Shown here: in pieces, positions 8,852 to 17,615 of the stretch | Position numbering within the stretch: position 1 is the first letter of the stretch | Layout: the number at the start of each line of letters is the position of its first letter | DNA from: CAVQND01 sp049518415 | GTDB lineage: Bacteria > Verrucomicrobiota > Verrucomicrobiia > Limisphaerales > UBA8199 | Direction of reading: 5' to 3' | Assembly: GCA_049518415.1 (NCBI GenBank) | Contig: JBEKRX010000038.1 | Location: 23,998-87,997, forward strand | DNA: 64,000 nt | The notes under the pieces: generated by a model | Databases searched by the model: none | What the model was told of the DNA's origin: nothing | The model's input: the letters and a program-made list of their open reading frames with translations, nothing else | Program-made: the position numbers and the translations under genes

Positions 8852-9571
8852 ATGATGGAAGAAATGCTTCTGACACTGGACAGAGTGGCGGTCGGTTATG
8901 GTTCGGAGGTGGTGCTGGGAGGCGTCAGCCTGAGCTTGCGTGCGGGCAGCTTCACCGGGCTGCTGGGGCCCAACGGGTCTGGGAAATCGACGCTGCTTAA
9001 AACGATTCTGGGGATTCTCCCGGCGCTGGCAGGCCGGGTGGAGTTTGGCGCCAGGGCCGGGCGCGAGCCGGTGTTGGGTTATGTGCCGCAACGGGAGGCC
9101 CTGGACCCGATTTTTTTGCTGTCCAGCTTCGAGGTGGCCCTGATGGGGGCCTGCGGGCGGGTGCGGGCGGGCCGCCTCATCAACAAGGCGGAAAAGGGGT
9201 GGGTGCATGAGTGCTTGCGGCGGACCGGCGCCGAGGACCTGAGCCGGAAGCGGTTTGCCCAGCTTTCGGGGGGACAAAGGCAGCGGGTGCTGATTGCCCG
9301 GGCGCTGGCGACCAAACCGGAGTTGCTGCTGCTGGACGAACCGACGGCGGGGATCGACCCGGCGGCCAGCGCGAGCATTCTGGAGCTGCTGGGGCGGCTC
9401 AATCAAGAGCAGCGGCTGACCATCCTCATGGTCAGTCACGACCTGGCGACGATACGCAAGACGGTCCAGGAGGTCATCTGGCTGCATCAGGGCCAGGTGC
9501 TGTTCGGGCCGGTGGGCGAACTGCTGAGCCGGGAGAAGCTCGAGCAAATCATGGAACTGGAGTTGCATTGA
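8852..9571 (+). CDS. znuC: Metal ABC transporter ATP-binding protein (ZnuC-like)
   Basis: A 239-residue ABC ATPase: Walker A GPNGSGKST (39-47), Q-loop in YVPQREALD (77-85), signature LSGGQ (138-142), Walker B LLLLDEP (158-164), switch His196 in SHDL. It powers metal import with the permease gene that starts one base after its stop codon and the binding protein upstream. No convincing ribosome-binding site precedes ATG 8852. The in-frame ATG at 8864 is an alternative and would trim four residues. Confidence 0.88.
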   Translation: MMEEMLLTLDRVAVGYGSEVVLGGVSLSLRAGSFTGLLGPNGSGKSTLLKTILGILPALAGRVEFGARAGREPVLGYVPQREALDPIFLLSSFEVALMGACGRVRAGRLINKAEKGWVHECLRRTGAEDLSRKRFAQLSGGQRQRVLIARALATKPELLLLDEPTAGIDPAASASILELLGRLNQEQRLTILMVSHDLATIRKTVQEVIWLHQGQVLFGPVGELLSREKLEQIMELELH

Positions 9572-9572
9572 T

Positions 9573-10502
9573 ATGGATACGTTATGTGAGGTGTTGTCGC
9601 CGCACTTTCTGCTGCGGAACTCGGTCTATGTCAGCCTGCTGGTGGGCCTGGCGTGCCCGCTGGTGGGCGTGTATTTGATCTTGCGGCGGCTGATTTTCAT
9701 GGGGGTGGCGCTGCCGCAAGTCTCGTCGGCGGGGATTGCCTTTGCCTTTTCGCTGCCCGCGCTGGGGTTGGTGGGACATGGGCATATCGGACATTTTGAG
9801 GGGGACGAACGGCTGCTGGCGTTTCTGGGGGGTCTGAGCTTTACGCTGGGGGCGCTGCTGGTGCTGGCGGCGCTGGAACGGCGGGGAAGGGGGTTGGTGG
9901 ACGGCTGGGTGGGAACGGCCTACGTGCTGGCCGGGGCGTGGGGCATCCTGCTGCTGGCCAAGAACCCCATGGGGGAGCGTGGACTGCTGGACTTGCTGAG
10001 GGGGGAGATTATCGCGGTGCCCGACCTGGACCTGTGGGTGACGTTGGCGAGCTTCGGCGTGGTGGTGGCGCTCCTGCTTTGGTTTGAGAAAGAGTTCCTG
10101 CTGGTGTCGTTTGACCGCGACATGGCCATCACGCTCAAGAAGAACGTCGTGTTCTGGGACTGCCTGCTGTTCGTGCTGATTGGGCTAACGATAGCAATCG
10201 CGGTGCTGAGCGTGGGGCCGATGATGACCTTTGGGTTCCTGCTGATTCCCCCCCTGGTGGCGCGCGTCTTCGCGGCGAATATGCGCCAGTTTCTGCTGGT
10301 GGCTTCAGGCGTGGGCGGTTTGACCGCTTTGCTGGGCTTCTGCCTGGCCTACCGCCTGGACTATCCGGTTGGCCCGACGGACGTGGCCCTGCTGGGCTTC
10401 GTCTATGCGCTGGCGTTTATCGGCAAGTGGGCCCTTCAGGGCGTGGGCAAGAACAAATACCCATTGTCTGGCGCATTGCCAACAGCCCGCCCGCGCCCAT
10501 GA
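9573..10502 (+). CDS. znuB: Metal ABC transporter permease (ZnuB-like)
   Basis: A 309-residue inner-membrane protein with about eight hydrophobic helices, of the ABC-3 metal permease family. Features include YVSLLVGLACPLVGVYLILR near the N-terminus, RLIFMGVALPQVSSAGIAFA (cytoplasmic coupling region), and VLSVGPMMTFGFLLIPPLVA in the C-terminal half. The start codon lies one base after the ATPase stop, which implies translational coupling. With the preceding genes it forms an uptake operon ending here. The last 15 residues (GKNKYPLSGALPTARPRP) look like read-through into non-coding sequence. Confidence 0.88.
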   Translation: MDTLCEVLSPHFLLRNSVYVSLLVGLACPLVGVYLILRRLIFMGVALPQVSSAGIAFAFSLPALGLVGHGHIGHFEGDERLLAFLGGLSFTLGALLVLAALERRGRGLVDGWVGTAYVLAGAWGILLLAKNPMGERGLLDLLRGEIIAVPDLDLWVTLASFGVVVALLLWFEKEFLLVSFDRDMAITLKKNVVFWDCLLFVLIGLTIAIAVLSVGPMMTFGFLLIPPLVARVFAANMRQFLLVASGVGGLTALLGFCLAYRLDYPVGPTDVALLGFVYALAFIGKWALQGVGKNKYPLSGALPTARPRP

Positions 10503-10563
10503 GCTGGAAATCCGAAGCTGTTGCCCGGTGAAAAGTGACTGAACGGTTGAGGACTCCGCCCGC

Positions 10564-10613
10564 TGCGAACAGCGAATAGCGCCGCAGCGCGGCAGCGAAC
10601 GGCGAACGGCGAA
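10564..10613. repeat. Heptamer repeat array (GCGAAnn)
   Basis: Degenerate 7-bp units (GCGAACA, GCGAATA, GCGAACG, GCGAACG, GCGAATC) with a short irregular insertion. The array is the inverted counterpart of the one at 10895-10950, and the pair brackets the four-helix-bundle fragment. A palindrome TCCCGATGCGGCATCGGGA follows immediately. Confidence 0.7.
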
Positions 10614-10634
10614 TCCCGATGCGGCATCGGGACT

Positions 10635-10868
10635 CTACTTGCTCTGGTGTCGCTCCAGGTTCAGGATTTTCTTGCCCAGGATTTGCGTCTGCTTGAGCCT
10701 GCCCTCCACTTCCCGCTGGGTCGAGAACTCCAGGTCGGCGCTCAGGCTGAGTTGGGTTTCCACTTCCGCCAGGCTGCCGTTGGCCCGCCGCAGGAATGGG
10801 TTGAACTCCGCCGTGTAGTGACGGCCCCACCCCTCCGCCACATTCCGCAACTCCCTCCGCATCTTGCC
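10635..10868 (-). pseudogene. Four-helix-bundle (S23/IVS-type) protein, N-terminally truncated
   Basis: The frame encodes RNVAEGWGRHYTAEFNPFL, then a GSLAEVETQLSLSADL stretch, then LKQTQILGKKILNLER. This is the C-terminal two-thirds of the small four-helix-bundle family also found in 23S rRNA intervening sequences. The usual N-terminal helix (about 35 residues) is absent and replaced by the translation of a heptamer repeat. An open frame continues upstream to 10946, but those residues (ANGEWRTANGEQ) are repeat-derived. I treat it as a broken gene; a shortened functional protein is possible. Confidence 0.6.
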
Positions 10869-10894
10869 ACAAGGGGCTGGCTGACTTTCATTGT

Positions 10895-10950
10895 CCGTTC
10901 GCTGTTCGCCATTCGCTGTTCGCCACTCGCCATTCGCCGCTCGCAACTCG
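10895..10950. repeat. Heptamer repeat array (nnTTCGC)
   Basis: Eight consecutive 7-bp units of form nnTTCGC or nnCTCGC (CGTTCGC, TGTTCGC, CATTCGC, TGTTCGC, CACTCGC, CATTCGC, CGCTCGC, AACTCGT). It is inverted relative to 10564-10613 and ends 3 bp before the uracil-DNA glycosylase stop codon. Confidence 0.75.
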
Positions 10951-10953
10951 TGT

Positions 10954-11883
10954 TCAGGCCGCTTTGAGGAAGTAGTTGCGCTGTTTTTGGCTGATGGGCA
11001 GGCCGAGTTTGGCCATGACCTGGAGCATGTCTTCCCAGAGGCGGCGTTTTTCGCTCAGGGACTGGTTGCGCAGGAGATAAGCAGGGTGAAAGGTGGGCAT
11101 GAGCGGGATGCCGCGAAAGGTCTGCCATTGGCCGCGCAGCCGGGTGATGCCAAGGGCGGTCTTGCCGAGGAGACCTTCGAGTGCCGTTCCGCCCAGCGCC
11201 ACGATCACCCCCGGTCGGATGAGGTCGATCTGCCGATGGAGATAGGGGATGCAGGTCCGCATTTCCTGGGCCGTGGGCTTGCGATTGCCGGCGGTTAGGC
11301 CGGGGGTGTCGGGCCGGCACTTGAGGATGTTGGCGATATAAACCGAATCGCGCGTGAGGCCCATCGCTTGGATGATGCGGGTCAGCAACTGGCCGGCCTT
11401 GCCGACGAACGGTTCGCCCTGTTCATCTTCGTCCGTCCCTGGCGCCTCGCCGATGAACAGGAGTTGGGCGTTGATGTCGCCCACGCCGAAGACCACGTGC
11501 TTGCGCGCCGCGGCCAGGGGGGCGCATTTGACACACGGCATGACCTCCAGGCGCAATTGGGCAAAAGCGGCGGCCTTGGCTTCGGGGCCCAGCGCCGGGG
11601 CGGCGGCGACGGCCACCGGCTCGTCCGGCAAGCCCAGCGCCAGGGCCTGCCCGGCGGGGGGCTTGTCCTGGGGCGGCTTGGGGGGCTTGGCCGGAGGCCG
11701 TGCCACCGGGCGCGGGGCACGCGCGGGCGGCCCCAGGGGGTTCCTGGCCGGCGCCACCGCCCGGACCTGGTCCAGCCCGGCCAGGGTCTGGGGCGAAACC
11801 GAGACAAAACGGACGCCCCGCGCTTTCAGCGCATCCAGGTGCTGAATGGTCGCCTCGAGCAGTTGATGGTAAGCGTTGGCCAT
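10954..11883 (-). CDS. Uracil-DNA glycosylase, family 4 (iron-sulfur type)
   Basis: A 309-residue DNA repair enzyme that removes uracil from DNA. The catalytic domain starts near residue 105. It has a CVKC pair near 115, the active-site motif GEAPGTDEDEQGEPFVGKAG near 145, NILKCRP with a third Cys, MRTCIPYL with a fourth, and HPAYLLRN near the end. Four cysteines fit the 4Fe-4S cluster of family-4 enzymes. The first 100 residues form a Pro/Ala-rich linker after a short helical start (MANAYHQLLEATIQHLDALK). ATG 11883 was chosen because the frame upstream of it has no family-like sequence. Expression appears independent of its neighbours. Confidence 0.88.
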   Translation of the reverse strand: MANAYHQLLEATIQHLDALKARGVRFVSVSPQTLAGLDQVRAVAPARNPLGPPARAPRPVARPPAKPPKPPQDKPPAGQALALGLPDEPVAVAAAPALGPEAKAAAFAQLRLEVMPCVKCAPLAAARKHVVFGVGDINAQLLFIGEAPGTDEDEQGEPFVGKAGQLLTRIIQAMGLTRDSVYIANILKCRPDTPGLTAGNRKPTAQEMRTCIPYLHRQIDLIRPGVIVALGGTALEGLLGKTALGITRLRGQWQTFRGIPLMPTFHPAYLLRNQSLSEKRRLWEDMLQVMAKLGLPISQKQRNYFLKAA

Positions 11884-12106
11884 CGCTATACGATACAAGG
11901 GCCTGTGCCAGCAGGGCGGCCTTTCTCCCGACAGGCCGGGAGAAGGCCTGCCCTGCCCAGGTTCATTCCAAGTGTAGTCCTGGGACGGCGAAGCGCACAA
12001 ACAATTAAACGGCAATTTGGACTTGCAAATCTCCCGTAATAGGTCAATACTCTCAACGTTTTGGCCCCTGAAAAGTATGTGCTGCGAGCTGAAAGAGAAG
12101 CGCGAA

Positions 12107-13027
12107 ATGATTATGCGTATCGACGGGAAAAACCGCCAAGAGACCCCCTGGCGCTCGGCCCAGGGGTTTACACTGATAGAATTGCTGGTGGTGATCGCCA
12201 TCATTGCGATCCTGGCAGCTTTGCTGCTGCCGGCCTTGTCCAAGGCCAAGGAAAAGGCCCAAGGCGTGCAGTGCATGTCCAACCACCGGCAATTGGCCTA
12301 CGGCTGGCGCATGTACGCCGACGACAGTCGCGAGATCCTGGTTTACGCCAGTGATGACGGAAACGGCGCCTCCAATTGGAAGAACAATTGGGCCTGGACT
12401 TGGACCCACATGGATTTCGACGCCGGCAACCAAGGGAACTGGGATATCTCGGTGGACATCCAGGTGCGGCCGCTCTGGCCGTACATAAAGAATGCGGGTG
12501 TCTATAAGTGCCCGGCGGACCATTCCTACGTGACGATCAATGGCGTGGTGAAACCGCGCATTCGTACGATCTCGATGAACCTGTATGTGGGCGGGTTCGC
12601 GCCGCTCGTCCGGGACGCTAGCGTGCTCGGCAACGATGGCGGCTGGCCCTGGGCGGACGCGTACATGATTTACCCCAGGCTAAGCGATATCGCCGGCGGC
12701 CATTCGCCCGGCCCGGCCAAGACGTTCATTTTCCTGGACGAGCGGGAGGACTGCGTGAATTGGGGCAACTATATGACCCAGATGGACGGGTACTACCCGT
12801 TCAATCCGGGCGCTTACCACTTTTCCGAGGACATTCCAGGAATGTACCACAACCGCGGCTGCGGTTTTTCCTTTGCCGACGGCCATTCGGAAATGAAGAA
12901 ATGGCTGGATGGCCGGACCACGCCGCCGATGCACTACCAGACGGCCTGGTGGTCGGGAGCCGAGATCGCCGCTCCCCGTGACGTGGATGTGACCTGGTTG
13001 CAAGACAAGGCCACTCGGCCGAGATAG
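12107..13027 (+). CDS. Type II secretion G-like pseudopilin (prepilin-type N-terminus, H-x9-DG C-terminus)
   Basis: A 306-residue protein with a class III signal: basic leader, then QGFTLIELLVVIAIIAILAA, cut by prepilin peptidase after Gly. The body contains the NHRQLAYGWRMYADD motif typical of the expanded Verrucomicrobiota/Planctomycetota family. It ends with MYHNRGCGFSFADGHSEMKK, where His is followed nine residues later by Asp-Gly. These proteins exist in large paralogous sets whose function is mostly unknown; they are thought to form pseudopili or surface fibres. ATG 12107 is preceded by a weak GAAAGAGAAG site; ATG 12113 is also possible. It precedes the LamG gene but is separated by a structured leader. 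Confidence 0.85.
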   Translation: MIMRIDGKNRQETPWRSAQGFTLIELLVVIAIIAILAALLLPALSKAKEKAQGVQCMSNHRQLAYGWRMYADDSREILVYASDDGNGASNWKNNWAWTWTHMDFDAGNQGNWDISVDIQVRPLWPYIKNAGVYKCPADHSYVTINGVVKPRIRTISMNLYVGGFAPLVRDASVLGNDGGWPWADAYMIYPRLSDIAGGHSPGPAKTFIFLDEREDCVNWGNYMTQMDGYYPFNPGAYHFSEDIPGMYHNRGCGFSFADGHSEMKKWLDGRTTPPMHYQTAWWSGAEIAAPRDVDVTWLQDKATRPR

Positions 13028-13057
13028 CGAGCGGTACTGAAACAGGTCCTTAAACCG

Positions 13058-13193
13058 ACGATAATTCCTTTCTGTCCGCCGGGGAAAACGCCCAAGCCCG
13101 GCACAGGAAAGCGCAACCCGCCGGACCGGCCGGTCGCGAGCGAGCCAGAGCGGCGCCCGCAACCAGCAGGGCCCGGACTCTTGGGCGCAACCG
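13058..13193 (+). promoter_or_regulatory. Candidate structured mRNA leader upstream of LamG gene 1
   Basis: This 136-nt stretch aligns with 17445-17578 upstream of the second LamG gene. Shared features, in order: ACGAT then TTCC; a 20-nt block (13075-13094) with 14 identities to 17456-17475; CAGG(A/G)AAgCGC; a CCGG-rich inner palindrome; and GCGCAACCG at the 3' end. An outer helix pairs CGCCCAAG (13089-13096) with CTTGGGCG (13180-13187), so the helix closes just before CAACCG. The end lies 36 nt before ATG 13230. I do not recognise a known riboswitch class. Confidence 0.5.
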
Positions 13194-13229
13194 ACAACAG
13201 ACAAGCCACACCAACAACCGAATCCTATT

Positions 13230-16200
13230 ATGAAGCCATACAACAACCTACGCACCTGTTACCTCCTCGCCGGGGCGGTCGTCCTGGCGGTGGGCGGCGC
13301 CGCTCAGGCACGGGCCGATTATCCATCCAGTGTCCTGGCGTTGAATCCGCTGGGCTATTGGCACTTCGACGAGGTGGCCACCTCGCCGGCGCTCAACTCG
13401 GTGGCCAATTCCTCCCCGCTGGGGAGCATCGCCAACGGCTGCGTCGTGGGGGCCGCAGCCCCTGGCGAGCCGGGCATAGTCGGCAACAGCGTCCGGTTTT
13501 TCCACACCAGCTCGTCGGACGTCGGGCTGTGCACGTCGAAGATCGACGTGCCCTACAATGCCGCTCTCAACCCCGGGCCTCCTTTCACCATCGAGTTCTG
13601 GGCCAAACCAGCCAGCCTCCAAACTTACGGGGGCGATACCGCACCGCCAACCGGCACGTGCCCCATTTCCAACTTCGATCCGAATTGGTACGGCGCCAAC
13701 CGGTCAGGATGGCTTTTCTATATGAACAATGTTGGCCGCTGGCAGTTCCGGCTGGGCACCGTCGGCGGCTACGCCGGCAGCATCAGCGGCACTAGCGGCA
13801 ATGCCGCGCCAGGGGTGTGGCAGCACATCGTGGCCACCTGGGACGGCGCCACCGCCAACCTCTATGCCAACGGCGCGCTCATCGGGAGCGGCGCGGCGTC
13901 GGTGGCGAATTGGACGGACAACTCGGAATCGTTCCTGCGCCTCGGCGGCTCGCCGCTGACCGGCACCGGCGCCGTGGCGCCGGCCAATTCCGCCTCGAGC
14001 AACAACGGCAACCGCGGCTTCGACGGCTGGGTGGATGAAGTGGCGATCTACCCGGCCATGCTCTCGCCCGCCAGCATTGCCGCGCATTATGCCGCCGCCA
14101 CGACCAACACCGCCGGCTATGACGCGCAAATCCTCGCCGACGGTCCGGTCGCCTATTGGAATTTGGACGAACCAGTGGTGACCCCGCCCGACCCGAGCAC
14201 CTATACCTACGCGGCCAATAGCGGCAGCCTGGCCAGCGCGGCCGACGGCACCAACCAGTGGGGCACCCTGGCGGCACAGCCGGGGCCGGGCTACGCCGGC
14301 TTTGGCCCAAACGACAAGGCCGTATTCTTCGACGGCGACAACGGTTATTTTCAGGTGAACGACGCCCCTGACCTCCACTTTGCCGGGCGTATCACGCTCA
14401 TGGCCTGGATCAAACCGACCGAACAGGACTTCTTCCGCGACATCATCGCGCACGGCTTCAACAACAACGGCGCCGAGACGTTCCTCCGCATCTCGCGCGG
14501 CTCTGGCACCGCTGGCTACGGCGATGGCAATTACTATGAAATCGGCGCCAGCGACGGGAGCAGTTACTACGATTCGGCCCTCTTCCCGATTCCGGCCGGG
14601 GACATTGGCAATTGGGTGTTTGTGGCCGGAACCTATGATGGCGCCAACTGGAACTTGTACCGCAACGGGGCGCTGGTGGCCACGGCCGCGCCCACCGGCG
14701 CGGACTTCGGGGCGGTTGACGTCACCAACCGTTGGACGATCGGTTCACGCAGCGATCCGGGTGCGGGGCAGGGTCAGTTTTTCGGCGGTTGGATCAACGA
14801 GCCGGCCATTTTCAACACTGCGCTCTCGGCCGCTCAAGTCTATGCGCTCTTCAACGCGGGCCAGGTCCCGCCGGTCATCACCCGGGCGCCGCAAGACCCA
14901 GGCGCCGTTTTTGACGGCTCTTCCGTGTCGTTTTCGGTCTGGGCGGACGGCAGTGCCACTTTAAACTACTCGTGGACCAGCAACGGCATTACAACGGGCG
15001 TGACCACGACCAACTTCATTCTCAGTAACCTCGGGGTCGGCAAAACCACGGTCGCAGTCACCGTCAGCAACCCTTATGGCTCGGTCACCCGCTCGGTGAG
15101 TTTTACTGCCGTGACCGCGCCGCCCTCCTTTGTGCAGCAGCCGGCGCCGGTAACGCGGTTCGCCGGCTATCCGTTTAGCTTTTCCGCCACCGCGATAGGC
15201 AGCCTGCCTATGACTTACTATTGGATGCGCGAGGGCACGGTGGTGCAAGCCGGGCCTGCCGCTACCTACAGCAACATCGCGAGCCTGGCCAACGCCGGCA
15301 GCTACTCCGTCACCGTCAGCAACCACACGGGCATCGCCGTGACCAGCGCCCCCGCGGCGCTGACGGTCTGGCCTGTGCCCTCGGGGTATGCCGGGGCGGC
15401 CATTGGCAGCAGCCCGATCGCTTATTGGCGCCTGGACGAAGCCAGCGGCCCCACGGCGCATGACGGCATTGGCGGCCACGATGGCGCTTATTACAGCGTC
15501 ACCCTTGGCGTGCCCGGCTATTCGCTCGGCGACCCCGACACCGCCGCCCAGTTTGGCGCCGTCAATAGCTACGTCGGTGACATCAGCGGCACGGCCATTG
15601 ACTTCACCGGACACAAGAGTTTCACGCTGGAGGCCTGGGTGAACGGACCCGCCGGCCAGCCGGACGAGTCCACCATCATCGCCAAAGGCATCGGCGCCAC
15701 CGGCACCACGCGCTCGGAGCAGTTCTCCCTCGACGTGGCGGCGGGAGTCTTTCGCTTCTTCACTTCGTCCAGCACTGACCCCATTGTGGCCGCCGCTGCC
15801 GGCACCGGACCGAATGGCACCTGGCAGCACGTCGCTGGGGTCTATGATGACGCCGGCGCAACCATGCACATCTACGTGAACGGCGTGGAACAGGGCCACC
15901 AAGCGACGCGCGCGGCGGGCCTCGTCAACACGACCAGCCCGATCAGCATCGGCTCCAAGCGCAAAGGCAACGATCCCGGCTACGACGGCTTCTTCACCGG
16001 CACCATTGACGAGGTGGCCATTTACAATTACGCCCTGGACGCCGCGACCATCCTGGAGCATTACAGTGCGCTCTACGGGTCCGGCACCAAGCCGTTCATT
16101 GTCACGGAACCCCAGTCGACCACCAATTACGTCTCCCTGTGGGCGACATTCTCGGTGAATGCGTTGGGGTCGGTGCCGTTGGATTACCAATGGCACCTGA

Positions 16201-17309
16201 ACGGGGGCGACATTCTCGGCGCCACCGACAGCGCGTACACCAACTTCTCGTTGGCTTTGAGTGATGCCGGCAATTACACGGTCACCATTAGCAATCCGGC
16301 CGGTGCGACGAACAGCGCGGTGGCCAAACTCACCGTTCTGCCGCCCCCGGCCTCGCCGGTTGCCATCGCGGGATTGGTGGTGCATCTGCCCTTTGACGGA
16401 AGCCTGGCCGATACCACGGGCCGGGGCAACGACGGCACGCCCAAAGGCCATATCAGTTTCGTCAACGACGGTGCGCTCGGCCGAGCCCTGCATTACTCTA
16501 CGGACCCGGATGGCGGCACGAATTACGTCACTTTGGGGGTGCGGCCCGACCTCCAGTTCAGCTCCAATGTCAACTTCACCGTGGCGTATTGGATCCGATT
16601 GCCGCTGAACTACACTGGCGGTGACCTGCCTTTCTTTACTGACACAGTGGGGTCCACGTTCGGCTCGGGTTACGTGTTTGCCCCTACTTATGGGACTGAC
16701 GCGACACAAGCCACGAATTCCACCACGGCCCGCAATGGCGGTTGGGCGATGTCGCTCTTTGATGGGAGCGGCAGCGGCATCGGCGTCTATGGGGACGTCG
16801 GCTCGATCAACGACGGCAACTGGCACCACCTGGTGCATGTGTTCGACCGGACGGCCGGGAATGTGAACTACCTGGACGGTTTGGTGGCCCACTACGCGGT
16901 GTGGGGCGGCACGACGGCGTTGGCAGCCGGCAATATCGATACCGGCGCACCGGCGACCATTGGGCAGGACCCCAATGGCACTTACGGCGAGTATGGTTCA
17001 GCCGATATCGAGGACCTCGGTGTCTGGCGCAAGGCGCTCACGCCCCTCCAGGCCGCCTCGATCTATATGGCGGCCATCTCTAATAAGTTGAGCTATGTCT
17101 ATGTCCCGCCCCCTGCCCCCGCGCCGATCACCGTCCTGTACGCGGGCACGCAGCAGGTCATCCTGAGCTGGCCTGCCAACGCAGGGTGGGTCCTGCAATC
17201 GGCGGACGTGGCCACCGGCCCCTATACCGACATTTCAGCCGCGCCCAATCCCTATACCGTCGCACCTTCGGCAGCGAAGAAGTTCTACCGCCTGAAGTAC
17301 CAATTCTAA
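13230..17309 (+). CDS. Large secreted LamG/Ig-like surface protein 1
   Basis: A 1359-residue secreted protein with a signal peptide ending ARA. It contains four concanavalin/LamG-like jelly-roll domains at about residues 33-290, 296-543, 717-950 and 1043-1285, each beginning near a YW.(L/F)DE or VVHLPFDG motif. Ig-like domains sit at about 545-628, 630-715 and 952-1042. The final 60 residues hold the module VILSWPANAGWVLQSADV, ending FYRLKYQF. LamG folds usually bind carbohydrate or mediate adhesion; no catalytic residues are evident. It is a partner or paralogue of the next gene, and both have similar leaders. A strong terminator follows. A role in binding polysaccharides outside the cell is plausible but inferred. 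Confidence 0.82.
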   Translation: MKPYNNLRTCYLLAGAVVLAVGGAAQARADYPSSVLALNPLGYWHFDEVATSPALNSVANSSPLGSIANGCVVGAAAPGEPGIVGNSVRFFHTSSSDVGLCTSKIDVPYNAALNPGPPFTIEFWAKPASLQTYGGDTAPPTGTCPISNFDPNWYGANRSGWLFYMNNVGRWQFRLGTVGGYAGSISGTSGNAAPGVWQHIVATWDGATANLYANGALIGSGAASVANWTDNSESFLRLGGSPLTGTGAVAPANSASSNNGNRGFDGWVDEVAIYPAMLSPASIAAHYAAATTNTAGYDAQILADGPVAYWNLDEPVVTPPDPSTYTYAANSGSLASAADGTNQWGTLAAQPGPGYAGFGPNDKAVFFDGDNGYFQVNDAPDLHFAGRITLMAWIKPTEQDFFRDIIAHGFNNNGAETFLRISRGSGTAGYGDGNYYEIGASDGSSYYDSALFPIPAGDIGNWVFVAGTYDGANWNLYRNGALVATAAPTGADFGAVDVTNRWTIGSRSDPGAGQGQFFGGWINEPAIFNTALSAAQVYALFNAGQVPPVITRAPQDPGAVFDGSSVSFSVWADGSATLNYSWTSNGITTGVTTTNFILSNLGVGKTTVAVTVSNPYGSVTRSVSFTAVTAPPSFVQQPAPVTRFAGYPFSFSATAIGSLPMTYYWMREGTVVQAGPAATYSNIASLANAGSYSVTVSNHTGIAVTSAPAALTVWPVPSGYAGAAIGSSPIAYWRLDEASGPTAHDGIGGHDGAYYSVTLGVPGYSLGDPDTAAQFGAVNSYVGDISGTAIDFTGHKSFTLEAWVNGPAGQPDESTIIAKGIGATGTTRSEQFSLDVAAGVFRFFTSSSTDPIVAAAAGTGPNGTWQHVAGVYDDAGATMHIYVNGVEQGHQATRAAGLVNTTSPISIGSKRKGNDPGYDGFFTGTIDEVAIYNYALDAATILEHYSALYGSGTKPFIVTEPQSTTNYVSLWATFSVNALGSVPLDYQWHLNGGDILGATDSAYTNFSLALSDAGNYTVTISNPAGATNSAVAKLTVLPPPASPVAIAGLVVHLPFDGSLADTTGRGNDGTPKGHISFVNDGALGRALHYSTDPDGGTNYVTLGVRPDLQFSSNVNFTVAYWIRLPLNYTGGDLPFFTDTVGSTFGSGYVFAPTYGTDATQATNSTTARNGGWAMSLFDGSGSGIGVYGDVGSINDGNWHHLVHVFDRTAGNVNYLDGLVAHYAVWGGTTALAAGNIDTGAPATIGQDPNGTYGEYGSADIEDLGVWRKALTPLQAASIYMAAISNKLSYVYVPPPAPAPITVLYAGTQQVILSWPANAGWVLQSADVATGPYTDISAAPNPYTVAPSAAKKFYRLKYQF

Positions 17310-17345
17310 GACGGCCTTGCTGAAACGCACGACCTTCTGAGACAC

Positions 17346-17383
17346 AAGGCGGCCGGGGAGATTTCCCGGCCGCCTTTTTATTT
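17346..17383 (+). terminator. Intrinsic terminator after LamG gene 1
   Basis: A perfect 12-bp stem (AAGGCGGCCGGG with CCCGGCCGCCTT) around a 7-nt loop, followed by TTTTTATTT, 37 bp after the stop codon. The two LamG genes are therefore probably separate transcripts. Confidence 0.92.
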
Positions 17384-17444
17384 GCACCATACCACGCGCC
17401 CGAGATAACATGTGCCCCCGGCGCCGCCGGATCGCCGGGGCCTA

Positions 17445-17578
17445 ACGATTCCGTGTCTGCCCGGAGAGACGCTCATTTCCGGGCAGGTGACAGGGAAGGC
17501 GCCGAGTTTGGCCTGCTGACGGGGGCGGGTCGCAGTCCGCGCGCCGCCGGCCGAGGCCGGTGGCAGTGAGCGCAACCG
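17445..17578 (+). promoter_or_regulatory. Candidate structured mRNA leader upstream of LamG gene 2
   Basis: This 134-nt stretch is homologous by eye to 13058-13193. A local hairpin pairs CTGCCCGGA (17457-17465) with TCCGGGCAG (17478-17486). An alternative outer helix pairs CGCTCA (17470-17475) with TGAGCG (17567-17572), again closing directly before CAACCG. The two helices share bases and could be mutually exclusive, as in a switching leader. The 3' end lies 37 nt before ATG 17616. A further 8-bp hairpin lies just upstream at 17416-17440. Confidence 0.5.
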
Positions 17579-17615
17579 CAAAGCTAAACTACTGCAAGCG
17601 AATAAGTGGATGCCC

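Noticed and set aside
13090..13230. Cyclic di-GMP riboswitch in the LamG leaders (CGCAAAGC-like piece in leader 2)
   Set aside because: The conserved CACAGGGCAAACC half and the tetraloop-receptor layout are missing in both leaders.
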